A stretch of DNA of 64,000 nt from Azophilus sp965247035 (GTDB lineage: Bacteria; Pseudomonadota; Gammaproteobacteria; Pseudomonadales; Azotimanducaceae): assembly GCA_965247035.1 (NCBI GenBank), contig CBDFGJ010000002.1, positions 1 to 64,000 on the forward strand. The letters run 5' to 3'. Within the stretch, counting starts at the first letter, position 1. Every line of letters begins with the position of its first letter. The position numbers and the translations under genes are program-made. Below, piece by piece: positions 48,065-56,281 of the stretch. The notes beneath the pieces are model-generated. The model made no database searches, was not told where the DNA came from, and saw only the letters and a list, made by a program, of their open reading frames with translations.

Positions 48065-48093
48065 ATTTTATGGAAATTAAGTATATAACTCCC
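48065..48093 (-). repeat. Right terminal inverted repeat of IS1595 element
   Basis: Read on the minus strand from 48093 it is GGGAGTTATATACTTAATTT, the inverted match of the left end. The methyltransferase gene stops 4 bp before it. Confidence 0.85.
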
Positions 48094-48133
48094 AAAAAAT
48101 ACGGTAAATATTCTCAAAATAAATGTAATTTAG
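48094..48133 (+). pseudogene. hsdS fragment, right of the IS1595 insertion (3' end and stop)
   Basis: The first 8 bp are the second AAAAAATA target copy. Joining 44899 to 48102 continues the left fragment in frame as TVNILKINVI and a TAG at 48131-48133. This restores a plausible HsdS C-terminus. The stop is 9 bp before the ATG of the RloC-like gene, so hsdS and that gene were adjacent before insertion. Confidence 0.78.
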
Positions 48134-48142
48134 GTGATCCAC

Positions 48143-50395
48143 ATGATTGAAAAAATCGAAATTAGAGACATCGCGACTTATAGTCCTACTGATGCCGAAA
48201 AAATGGTAGGTTTAGAGAAAATAAACTTCGTCTACGGATCGAACGGAACCGGTAAGACAACGATTTCCCGAGTCATTGCCGGCTGTGATTCTGACGAAAA
48301 TTGTTTACTTGTCTGGCGCCATGGTATGCAAATTGAACGATTTGTATACAACCGTGACTTTGTAGAGAAAAATTTCAACCAGCCCGACAAACTCAAGGGA
48401 ATTTTTACGCTCGGCGAAAAAGACAAAAGAGTTCTTGACAAGATTGCGGCAGCCAAGAAGGATCTAGACCAGATTAAAATAGAGATTCCTCGCCTAATTG
48501 CTACGCTTAGAGGCGAAGATAATAGCGGTGGAAAACAGGCTGAACTTGCTGCCCTTGAATCAGGTTTTATAACCAAGTGTTGGGATCTAAAGAAAAAGCA
48601 CGATAAAAAATTAAAAGATGCATTTGCAGGTGTACGAGGAGATCGCTCTAGATTCAAAGAAAAAATCATTACGGAATCCAGATCTAATACTTCCACCGCT
48701 ATTCCATTAGAAGATATCGAAAAGAATGCTGAAACTGTTTTTGGAGAAGCACCACAAAGAATGCCATTTCTTACAGTTTCGAATATGGACGATATTCTTG
48801 CGCACGAAAGAAATAGCATTCTGAAAAAGAAGGTAATTGGAAAATCCGACGTCGATATTTCCACTCTAATTCAAAAACTTGGCAATAGCGACTGGGTGAA
48901 GCAAGGACGGGGTTTCTACGATCCAGATGAGCGTGTATGTCCATTTTGCCAACAGGATACTCTGCCTTCTTTAGAAGAGAGTCTGAATGAGTATTTCGAC
49001 AAGACCTTTATCACGGACACGGCTACAATCAAAAAACTTCACGCAGATTACAAGGCGAATTCAGAGCGTATTCAGCAAACCATTCAAGCGCTACTTAATA
49101 CTACTTTGGAGTTTCTTGATTCTGAAAAAATTCAGACTGAAAGTGACCTTTTGGATTCAAATATACGCATCAACATCCAGCGGCTCGATGAAAAGCGCCG
49201 AGAGCCAAGTAAATTAGTCGCGCTGGACTCTCTTAAAAACGCATTGGGCAAGATAAAAGTCCTCGTTGACAATGCGAACGCCAAGATTCAGAAGCACAAT
49301 ACACTGGTTTCAAATTTTGATGCTGAGCGTACAAAGCTAACTGGACAAGTTTGGCGCTACCTGCTGGATAACGAAATCAAAAGCGACCTAGCCACTTTCA
49401 AAGTGAAAAAAATTGCTGTCAAACAGGCAATTAAGAGTCTTGAAAAGCAGATTAGAGACAAAATGGCGGAACAGAAAATTGAGATACAGAAAATTTCAGA
49501 CTTGGAGAAAAAGGCTACAAGCATCCAGCCAACAATTGACAAAATAAATGACCTTTTGCGCTCGTTTGGGTTTACTGGTTTTACACTCGCCAAATCTGAT
49601 CAAGAACAATTTTATGAAATTCAACGCCATGATGGCGCCGATGCTAAAGATACTCTGAGTGAAGGAGAGAGAGGTTTTCTCGTGTTTCTGTATTTTTACC
49701 ACCTTCTCAAAGGTAGCGAAACCGAGACTGGTATGGCTTCTGACCGCGTCGTAGTTTTTGATGACCCAGTATCCAGCCTGGATGGCGATACTCTTTTTAT
49801 CGTCAGTAATTTGATTAGGGAAGTATTCAATGAGGCACGAAGCGGAAGCGGCACGATCAAACAGGTATTTGTGCTTACTCACAACGTGTCCTTCCACAAA
49901 GAAGTATTGTTTAACCCGAAGCGAACTTCCGACAAACGACTAAAAGATGAGACGTTTTGGACGGTGAGAAAATTGAACAAGGAATCAAAAATTCAGAGCC
50001 ATCAGATGAACCCTGTCAAGACTTCATACGAACTTCTCTGGAAGGAAGTCAAAGACTCAAATCATGGCAATCTTTCCATTCAGAACGCAATCCGTCGAAT
50101 TCTTGAGAACTACTATATACGTTTTGGCAACGTTGACCCAGATTATATCTATCGCCATTTCGATGGGGAAGACAAATTGATATGCCGCTCACTGTTTTCA
50201 TGGATTAACGATGGATCACACTCTGCTCACGATTCGCTCTATGTTTCAATCGATGATTCGATGGTCGATAGGTATTTGGGTGTATTCAAGAATATTTTCT
50301 ACAAAACAGGCCACCACGCCCATTACAACATGATGATGGGGGAAGAGCTAGCCATCACCCAAACTGAATCCTTGGAAGCTAGAGTACGTAGGTAA
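48143..50395 (+). CDS. RloC/PrrC-like ABC-type ATPase, putative anticodon nuclease
   Basis: A 750-residue AAA_13-type protein, visibly AT-rich compared with its neighbours. The split ATPase head has Walker A GSNGTGKT (32-39), ABC signature LSEGE (505-509), Walker B VVVFDD (536-541) and LTHN (switch His). Between lie two coiled-coil arms meeting at CPFC (266-269), a zinc-hook motif as in RloC. The C-terminal region has RRILEN with Arg651 and Glu655 (RxxxE) and NDGSH with His693, matching the Arg-Glu-His triad of PrrC/RloC tRNA anticodon nucleases. Such enzymes are held silent by a type I R-M complex and cut tRNA when phage disturb it. ATG 48143 has AGGTG upstream; GTG 48134 is an alternative. 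Confidence 0.82.
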   Translation: MIEKIEIRDIATYSPTDAEKMVGLEKINFVYGSNGTGKTTISRVIAGCDSDENCLLVWRHGMQIERFVYNRDFVEKNFNQPDKLKGIFTLGEKDKRVLDKIAAAKKDLDQIKIEIPRLIATLRGEDNSGGKQAELAALESGFITKCWDLKKKHDKKLKDAFAGVRGDRSRFKEKIITESRSNTSTAIPLEDIEKNAETVFGEAPQRMPFLTVSNMDDILAHERNSILKKKVIGKSDVDISTLIQKLGNSDWVKQGRGFYDPDERVCPFCQQDTLPSLEESLNEYFDKTFITDTATIKKLHADYKANSERIQQTIQALLNTTLEFLDSEKIQTESDLLDSNIRINIQRLDEKRREPSKLVALDSLKNALGKIKVLVDNANAKIQKHNTLVSNFDAERTKLTGQVWRYLLDNEIKSDLATFKVKKIAVKQAIKSLEKQIRDKMAEQKIEIQKISDLEKKATSIQPTIDKINDLLRSFGFTGFTLAKSDQEQFYEIQRHDGADAKDTLSEGERGFLVFLYFYHLLKGSETETGMASDRVVVFDDPVSSLDGDTLFIVSNLIREVFNEARSGSGTIKQVFVLTHNVSFHKEVLFNPKRTSDKRLKDETFWTVRKLNKESKIQSHQMNPVKTSYELLWKEVKDSNHGNLSIQNAIRRILENYYIRFGNVDPDYIYRHFDGEDKLICRSLFSWINDGSHSAHDSLYVSIDDSMVDRYLGVFKNIFYKTGHHAHYNMMMGEELAITQTESLEARVRR

Positions 50396-50604
50396 AAACT
50401 CATGCCGGCCCCACCGAAAACGGAACTGTTCAAGCTGGAATCCCCCAATACGCATAAGACATTGGTTGGACGATTGTATCCAATGAGAAAGCCCGGAAAT
50501 GGCGGAGGTTTGATCCGGACTCGTTGCCTGCCGCTCGTGCCAGAGGGCGTTCGCGTTTCTTTGACGACCTACTTGACGCAAACACCCCGTCTATTAGCCC
50601 GGCG

Positions 50605-53600
50605 CTAATCGGTTGCCTGTTTATCAGGCTGGAACACAAACTCAGGTACCACCACTTCCCAGGTATCGCATTTGGTGTTGTCACGATACTCCGCTTTCGA
50701 TGCTTCGTGGCTCCAGCTAACGATAGCCCACACTTGGGCGGACTGGCACTCTCCAGTCGGAGGATTGAAGTTCCTGGCCAAGCGCCCCACCACCACGCCT
50801 TCGCGGTCCAGCAGTTCCCAGACTCCGGTGTTAGAGACTCTCGTTTGCAAGGAATCGCCAGGAGACAGCGCGGCGATGGCGCGATGCACCGATTGTTGGG
50901 CGTCCTGTCGTCCCGCGAAACCGAGATTCACCTCTTTGAGGCTCGGTCTGACAAACTGGTATTGCAGCGCTACGGGCGCAGGCGGAAGCTCGCGCGGTTT
51001 CCGATGCAAAATACAGGGTTTGCCGAGCAACGCTTCCTGCAATCGATGGTGTCCCGGGAAGCGTGCCAGAGTGAGTGTCTGCCGTGCGCGCGTCATCGCC
51101 ACATAGTACAGCCGCCGCGCCTCGTCCGGGTCCTGGCCGTACTCGATACGGTTCCAGTTCCCATCCAGCACCGCCACATGATCGAACTCCAGTCCCTTCG
51201 CCCTGTGCCCGGTCAACAGCATCAAGCCGTTCTGGCGCCGGCGGATGTCCCGACCCCACTCGGCCAGCCATTCGATGAAGTGATCCAACGGCGTTTCTCC
51301 GTCACCGTTCTCCAAGACATGCTCTTGCACCGCCTGCCGCAGCAAGTCGTGCCAAGGATCGATTGGCCGCGCCTCCATCCAACCGCGCAGAGATGCGCCG
51401 TCGATGACGCGGGGTTTCCGCCCACGCACCCAATCCACGAATGCCCGGGTTTCGCGCAGGCGCCAGAAGTTCGGGATCTCCTCGTTCCCCATCTGCGAGG
51501 GTATTCCGTACAGTTCGCAAAACGCGCGCACAGGAACCAAGTCCTCCCACTCGCGCGCGATCACCGCACAGCGCGACCAATCCCAATCGGGCGCAAGTGC
51601 GGCGAGCCGTTGCAACTCCGTCATGACAGATCGCGCCTGCGAGACGGGATCGGGGTCCGTCGGCAGAATCTGCACCCGTCCGCGTGAGACGGGGTCGCGC
51701 CCTTCCCACGTCCCACCCTTCGGCGCCTTGGCACGGGCCCGGTCGATCTGTATGGGATGCCCAACCTTCAACCGCTCCCGAGCCGGTTCGATCACCGCGT
51801 TGGCGGCCTCTATGAGATGGCTCGTCGAGCGGTAGTTGGACGTCAGGTAGCTTGGTTTCGGTCCATAATCCGCCTTAAACTGACGGATGAACTTCACCGA
51901 CGCGCCGTTGAAGGCGTATATGTTCTGATCGTCGTCGCCGACCGCGAACAGCGTAAGCTTGCCGGCATCCTCCCCGAGCGTCCGCCCGGCCAAGGCCGAT
52001 ATCAGGTCGTACTGGTCTTGACCGATGTCCTGGTACTCGTCCACCAGAATCCAGCGGAATCCCGCCAATAGACGCTCCCGCTGCTCGTCCGCCTCCTCCG
52101 GCGACAGACCTTCGCCGCGCAGCAACTCGACCGCGCGGCGCATCACCTCGCGGAACATCTCATCGTCGGGACGCTCCGCCAGCCCGCTAAAGCTGGCCCC
52201 GGCCAGCCGCATCGCCAGAGCATGACATGTAAGCACGGTCACGCCGCGCGCATCGTTGCCGATCAATTTCTCAAGGCGGCGGCGAATGTCAACAGCCGCG
52301 TGACGGTTGTAGGCAAGTGCCAAGATGCCGCGGGCGTTCTCCCGCCTAGCCCGGATGAGGTAGGCGATGCGATGCACCAGCACGCGCGTCTTGCCGGAAC
52401 CGGGGCCGGCAAGCACCAGCACATTGACCTGCTCCTGGTCGTCGGCAACGATGCTCTGCTGGATCGGGCTCTTGAGGCTTTCGACGATGGCCCGCCGGGA
52501 CTCCGGCGTTGTCTCGCGGCCAATTTCCCCGCCCCGCCCGGGCAGCCAGCGGGCAAGAAACTCATCCTCCTTCAACGTGAAGTAGTCCATCGCTAGCCGC
52601 AGGGCCTCGCTCATGGCGGCACGGCCGCGCTCCGCGAACTCCTCCATAACGTGGACCTGAAGCACCTGCCCTTTGTAATGAAGCGCGAGGGGCTCGAAGT
52701 CCGCCTCGGTGAAATCGCGCCGTCGCCCTTGTTGCAGACGAATCATCATGGCTGGACGGAACACCGCCAAGCCCTTGTTGAGGCGGATGACATCCAATTC
52801 ATGCAGCCACAGCAGGGCGCGGTCCAGTAGCTTGCGGGGGTCCTTGACATCTCTCGTGAGAACCAGATCCGACTTGATCGCTTGCAACAACTTGCCGAGC
52901 GTGGTCTCAGCCAGCAGATCCGTTCCCCGCCTACCGGGCAACAGGCAGCCGATGAGATGCTCCAAAAGACGCCCCGCCCCCTCACGGCGGCGGCGTGCGG
53001 TTTCCTCCAGCGCCTGCCATTCGCATTGCAGGGTCACCGACGCCATCTCCGAGTCCCGCTTTCGCATCGACAAGCTGCCCCCGCCACCGCCCTCACCCCG
53101 GCCGTCATAGGCGATGCCGCGCAAGATGCGCCACAGCCGTTCCGGCAGGGGATCGGACAGGCCCTGGTCCCGCAGAGCCTGGGCGGCAATGCGCAAATGC
53201 AGGGACGATGTGTCTCCCTTTCCCTGATCAGGCGCCTCCTCGCGCATACGGGCGATTAGAGCGGTCTCCAGCGCCGCCGCTTCCTGCAGGCGCTTGCGGG
53301 AGGAGCGCTCCACGCCGACGTGAACGAACGCGGTCAGCGGCGTGTCGTTGCTGGCGATTCCGAACCGCTCAAGATCGTACAGCGCGGCGCGCACACCCTC
53401 TGGAGTGAGCCGTGAAACTTGCATCAGCTCGTCCGTGGTAACGCCTTCATCCGGGTCCGCCCCGATCAGCGTCTCGGCGATGCGCAGCAACTGCTGGCGA
53501 TAGGTGTCCGTGATAGCCGGAGAGGCAAGCCGTCTCTTAGCATCCTCGACCGAATTCACCCGAAGAGAGGAAGGGAATAGCTGAACGACGTTCTCCTCCC

Positions 53601-55827
53601 GGGTCAGGAGCTCCGCCTCCTCCAGCCAGGCAACGGCGGTTCGCACGCGGGTATCGTCGGTGGTCGAGTCGCGCTCGAACTCCCTTTCCTCGTCCTCACC
53701 GAGGATTTCGCCAGCGGTCGCCACCAGCTCGCCGGCAAACCGCTTTTTCCGGTCCAAGTTGCGCAACGCCCGGAGGATGCCGCGAATCTCCCTTCGGGTA
53801 AGCCGCGACCGCGCCGACATGCCGAACTGATGCTCGACGTCGTCCGTGGCATACAGCAACACGCAACGTGCGCTGTTGCGGTCCCGTCCGGCTCGACCCG
53901 CCTCCTGAAGGTAGTTCTCCAGCGATCCCGGAATGTCGGCGTGTATCACCAACCGCACGTCCGGCTTGTCGATTCCCATGCCGAAGGCGTTGGTTGCCGC
54001 GATGGCGCGCAGTTCGCCGCCGATGAAGCGACTTTGCACATCCTTCTTGGTCTCCGGCGGCAGGCCCGCATGGAAATGCTCCGCCGCCACATCCTTCACT
54101 TGCAGGTGTTCCGCAACCTCCTCGCTTTTTTTCCGCGTCGCGCAGTAGACGATCGCGCCACCGGGCGTTTCCGGGGGCAAGTACGATCTCAGAATTTGGT
54201 CGATGGCGGCGAACTTCTCGCCGCTGGTGGTCGGGATCACCTCGAACGTCAGGTTGGTGCGCTCGGCTCCGCCGTTGAAAACCATCAGCTCGACCGCGAG
54301 TTTATCCCGGAAGTGCCGTGCGATGTCATCCACCACGTCCGGCTTGGCCGTTGCGGTCAGGCACAGCACTGGCGGCACCGGCTGCTTGCCAGCCTGCTCG
54401 CGGATGAAGCGGCCCACATATCGATAATCCGGCCTAAAATCGTGCCCCCAGCGTGACAGGCAGTGCGCCTCGTCCAGCACCCAAGCGCCGATCTCGCGTT
54501 GGTTGAGCGCCCGGCGCAAGGAGCGGGCACGAAGCTGCTCCGGCGAGATCAGTAGGATGGCCGCATCCCCCAGCCGAATCTTGTCAAGCGCGTCGGCACG
54601 CTCGGGCATCGACAACAAACCGTTTACGGTCACGCAGGCACCGATCCCGTGTGCCTCCAACCCGGCCACTTGATCCGCCATAAGCGCGACCAACGGCGAG
54701 ATCACCACCGTCAGCGCACCGGTTTTGTCGTATCGCGACAACGCCGGGATCTGGTAGCAAAGCGACTTGCCCGTTCCCGTGGGCAGAATCCCCAGCACAT
54801 GCTTCCCCCCCATCGCCGCCTCGACGATGGCCTGCTGCATGGGATACCCGTCGTCTTGCGCCGGTTCGGAACGAAAATTCGCGAAGCCGAACCAGCGCTT
54901 CAATTCCTTGCGCGCATCGTGCCGTTGCCGACACCAGCCGCACGCGGAATCGGTGCAGGCGGTGTCCCTGAAACGGCGTACCAAGCGTCCAGCTTGCGGG
55001 AACTGGTGGCGCACCCAGGGCGGCATCACCGAGTTGCCGCCGGCCACCGACAGCCATGCCAGCGCGTAGGCCAACGCCCATCCATACTGCGCCGCCTGCC
55101 CTGCAACCTCGCGCGCCTGAAGTGCGCAGGCGGCACCCTCCAACCGCTGCTCTATAGCGGCTTGAGCCTCGGCCGCCGAAGGGCGACAGGAACTGCGAAG
55201 GTCCCCGAACAAATCGTCGAGGGCGCGATCGATCCCTTCAGGCGACGGGGTGCTCAACCAATGCCAAGCCGTCAGCAGCTCCGGCGAACACTTCGTCAGC
55301 GCTCGCCACTGATCGCCGAAGACGTCCAGTGCAAGGCGGGCATCCAGTTCCGGATCGTTGACCTGACCGCGCTTGAGCCCGCCATCCTGATAGTGCTTGA
55401 TGAGGTGGTGATAGGGATTGCGCGGGAAGGCGAGCGGACTGAGGCGCAGCGTATCCACCGCCGGCAGTTTCAACAGACGCAGGTGGGGCTGCGCCGCTTT
55501 GAGATGGGGCAAGTCGAAGGCAATCAGGTTGTGGCCCAAAACAAAGGATGCCCCATCGGCGAGATCATCAAGCTGCGCCAGCGCCGAGGCCAAGTCACCA
55601 CCGGAGTGCGTCAAGCAACGACCGGTGTCGGCGCGCACCGCACCGATGGCGTGGATACTGCTATCTGCTCTGCCTACCTCCAGATCGAGGGAGAGGCAGC
55701 AAGGCCGGAAGGACTCATGTTGTTCCGGTGCCGGTGCATCGGGTTGGTCTTTCCGGTGCGGCGAAACGCTGGCCGCATGCTCGGCATCGGCTCCCGGAAT
55801 GCCTTGGATAGCGTCTGGGTCAGGCAA
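50605..55827 (-). CDS. Exonuclease-RecQ helicase-UvrD helicase fusion protein
   Basis: A 1740-residue protein. Residues about 44-180 look like a DEDD 3'-5' exonuclease (SLDLEVG with Asp48 and Glu50, GHNLIAFDLPHL, DARLALDVF). A cysteine/histidine patch CTDSACGWCRQRH (291-303) follows. The RecQ module has GILPTGTGKSLCYQ (346-358), DEAHCLSRWGHDFRP (452 on) and QEAGRAGRDRNSARC (641 on). The UvrD module has LAGPGSGKTRVL (1139-1150), LVDEYQD (1261-1267), VGDDDQNIYAFNGAS, GHRAKGLEFDHV and YYVAMTRARQTL. The only upstream start is a TTG at 55827, 8 bp inside the preceding antitoxin gene. Both motors are complete. A DNA-end or branched-DNA processing role, perhaps in defence, is inference. Confidence 0.88.
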   Translation of the reverse strand: MPDPDAIQGIPGADAEHAASVSPHRKDQPDAPAPEQHESFRPCCLSLDLEVGRADSSIHAIGAVRADTGRCLTHSGGDLASALAQLDDLADGASFVLGHNLIAFDLPHLKAAQPHLRLLKLPAVDTLRLSPLAFPRNPYHHLIKHYQDGGLKRGQVNDPELDARLALDVFGDQWRALTKCSPELLTAWHWLSTPSPEGIDRALDDLFGDLRSSCRPSAAEAQAAIEQRLEGAACALQAREVAGQAAQYGWALAYALAWLSVAGGNSVMPPWVRHQFPQAGRLVRRFRDTACTDSACGWCRQRHDARKELKRWFGFANFRSEPAQDDGYPMQQAIVEAAMGGKHVLGILPTGTGKSLCYQIPALSRYDKTGALTVVISPLVALMADQVAGLEAHGIGACVTVNGLLSMPERADALDKIRLGDAAILLISPEQLRARSLRRALNQREIGAWVLDEAHCLSRWGHDFRPDYRYVGRFIREQAGKQPVPPVLCLTATAKPDVVDDIARHFRDKLAVELMVFNGGAERTNLTFEVIPTTSGEKFAAIDQILRSYLPPETPGGAIVYCATRKKSEEVAEHLQVKDVAAEHFHAGLPPETKKDVQSRFIGGELRAIAATNAFGMGIDKPDVRLVIHADIPGSLENYLQEAGRAGRDRNSARCVLLYATDDVEHQFGMSARSRLTRREIRGILRALRNLDRKKRFAGELVATAGEILGEDEEREFERDSTTDDTRVRTAVAWLEEAELLTREENVVQLFPSSLRVNSVEDAKRRLASPAITDTYRQQLLRIAETLIGADPDEGVTTDELMQVSRLTPEGVRAALYDLERFGIASNDTPLTAFVHVGVERSSRKRLQEAAALETALIARMREEAPDQGKGDTSSLHLRIAAQALRDQGLSDPLPERLWRILRGIAYDGRGEGGGGGSLSMRKRDSEMASVTLQCEWQALEETARRRREGAGRLLEHLIGCLLPGRRGTDLLAETTLGKLLQAIKSDLVLTRDVKDPRKLLDRALLWLHELDVIRLNKGLAVFRPAMMIRLQQGRRRDFTEADFEPLALHYKGQVLQVHVMEEFAERGRAAMSEALRLAMDYFTLKEDEFLARWLPGRGGEIGRETTPESRRAIVESLKSPIQQSIVADDQEQVNVLVLAGPGSGKTRVLVHRIAYLIRARRENARGILALAYNRHAAVDIRRRLEKLIGNDARGVTVLTCHALAMRLAGASFSGLAERPDDEMFREVMRRAVELLRGEGLSPEEADEQRERLLAGFRWILVDEYQDIGQDQYDLISALAGRTLGEDAGKLTLFAVGDDDQNIYAFNGASVKFIRQFKADYGPKPSYLTSNYRSTSHLIEAANAVIEPARERLKVGHPIQIDRARAKAPKGGTWEGRDPVSRGRVQILPTDPDPVSQARSVMTELQRLAALAPDWDWSRCAVIAREWEDLVPVRAFCELYGIPSQMGNEEIPNFWRLRETRAFVDWVRGRKPRVIDGASLRGWMEARPIDPWHDLLRQAVQEHVLENGDGETPLDHFIEWLAEWGRDIRRRQNGLMLLTGHRAKGLEFDHVAVLDGNWNRIEYGQDPDEARRLYYVAMTRARQTLTLARFPGHHRLQEALLGKPCILHRKPRELPPAPVALQYQFVRPSLKEVNLGFAGRQDAQQSVHRAIAALSPGDSLQTRVSNTGVWELLDREGVVVGRLARNFNPPTGECQSAQVWAIVSWSHEASKAEYRDNTKCDTWEVVVPEFVFQPDKQATD

Positions 55828-56053
55828 ACCGAGGCGGCTCGCACACGGGCTTGCACGGTGCCTTCAGATCCACACCATTCGACGATCCGAAATGCGCTCG
55901 CACGACGCTCGCGAGGTTATCTGAACTCAGCTTGCGTCCGACCGCCTCAGGCCGGATCAGCCGCGCTTCTTCTTCCAAGGAACGCCCGCTGCCCACGGCC
56001 CGCTTGCGCAACCAAGTGTCAACGCCGTCGAGATTGCAGGCCCTGATGCTGAC
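55820..56053 (-). CDS. FitA/VapB-like ribbon-helix-helix antitoxin without a toxin
   Basis: A 77-residue protein: MVSIRACNLDGVDTWLRKRA, then GSGRSLEEEARLIRPEAVGR, ending NGVDLKAPCKPVCEPPRFA. The first 40 residues are the ribbon-helix-helix DNA-binding domain of FitA/VapB antitoxins; the tail matches the toxin-binding region (GGVDLELPPREPMREPPDF-type). The usual partner, a VapC PIN toxin starting at or inside the antitoxin stop, is absent; the helicase gene starts there instead with an 8-bp overlap. An in-frame ATG upstream at 56107 would add 18 residues. It may autoregulate the helicase gene. Confidence 0.82.
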   Translation of the reverse strand, partial: VSIRACNLDGVDTWLRKRAVGSGRSLEEEARLIRPEAVGRKLSSDNLASVVRAHFGSSNGVDLKAPCKPVCEPPRFA

Positions 56054-56111
56054 CATGTACACACTCCCGTTCGTGCCGGAACAGCTTACGCAACGGTAGC
56101 GGCTCAATCAA

Positions 56112-56212
56112 GCCATGTACGAGCTCAGGACATTTCGGAATTTTTTTGATCAGGCGACCAAGGAGAGCTTGTCCGCTAATTCGGTCGGTGTCTGTACTGG
56201 CTCAGGACATTT
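56112..56212. repeat. Dispersed copy of the IS-end repeat
   Basis: TGTACGAGCTCAGGACATTT, then CGGAATTTTTTTGATCAGGC and CGACCAAGGAGAGC resemble one unit of the array at 42338-43004. On the minus strand it reads TPTELADKLSLVA and a stop, again the C-terminus of an IS3/IS481-like transposase. A second GGCTCAGGACATTTC lies at its right end. Confidence 0.75.
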
Positions 56213-56234
56213 CATTGCCTAGCGCCCGCACAGG

Positions 56235-56248
56235 CGCTAACGTTAGCG
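56235..56248. promoter_or_regulatory. Perfect 14-bp palindrome upstream of uvrA
   Basis: CGCTAACGTTAGCG, 33 bp before the uvrA start. A second inverted repeat, AGCGCC/GGCGCT at 56221-56238, overlaps it. It could be an operator; it does not match a LexA box. Confidence 0.4.
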
Positions 56249-56281
56249 GTTTGATTCCAGCTTTCCGAAAGGGGCTTGTTC

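Larger units (their letters stand above)
44900..48093 (+). mobile_element. IS1595-family transposon carrying P63C and methyltransferase-HNH passenger genes
   Basis: A 3194-bp element with complete ends. Left end GGGTATTATATACTTAATTC (44900 on) is inverted at the right end, which read inward from 48093 is GGGAGTTATATACTTAATTT. About 24 of the first 29 positions agree. AAAAAATA flanks it directly on both sides. Inside are the transposase gene, a P63C-domain gene overlapping it by 4 bp, and a methyltransferase-HNH gene 2 bp later, ending 33 bp from the right end. Passenger genes are known in some IS1595-family elements. It is inserted in the 3' end of a decayed hsdS gene. Confidence 0.9.

Noticed and set aside
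44329..50395. hsdM or hsdR genes accompanying the hsdS remnant
   Set aside because: I looked for the methylase NPPF/DPAxGSG and the helicase DEAH/PD-D/EXK patterns of type I subunits. The only methyltransferase is the transposon-borne beta-class enzyme, which is not HsdM.
50396..50604. Small gene between the RloC-like gene and the helicase gene
   Set aside because: A 68-codon frame at 50402 exists but is Pro/Arg-rich with no recognisable family. I saw neither an IS end nor a conserved peptide.
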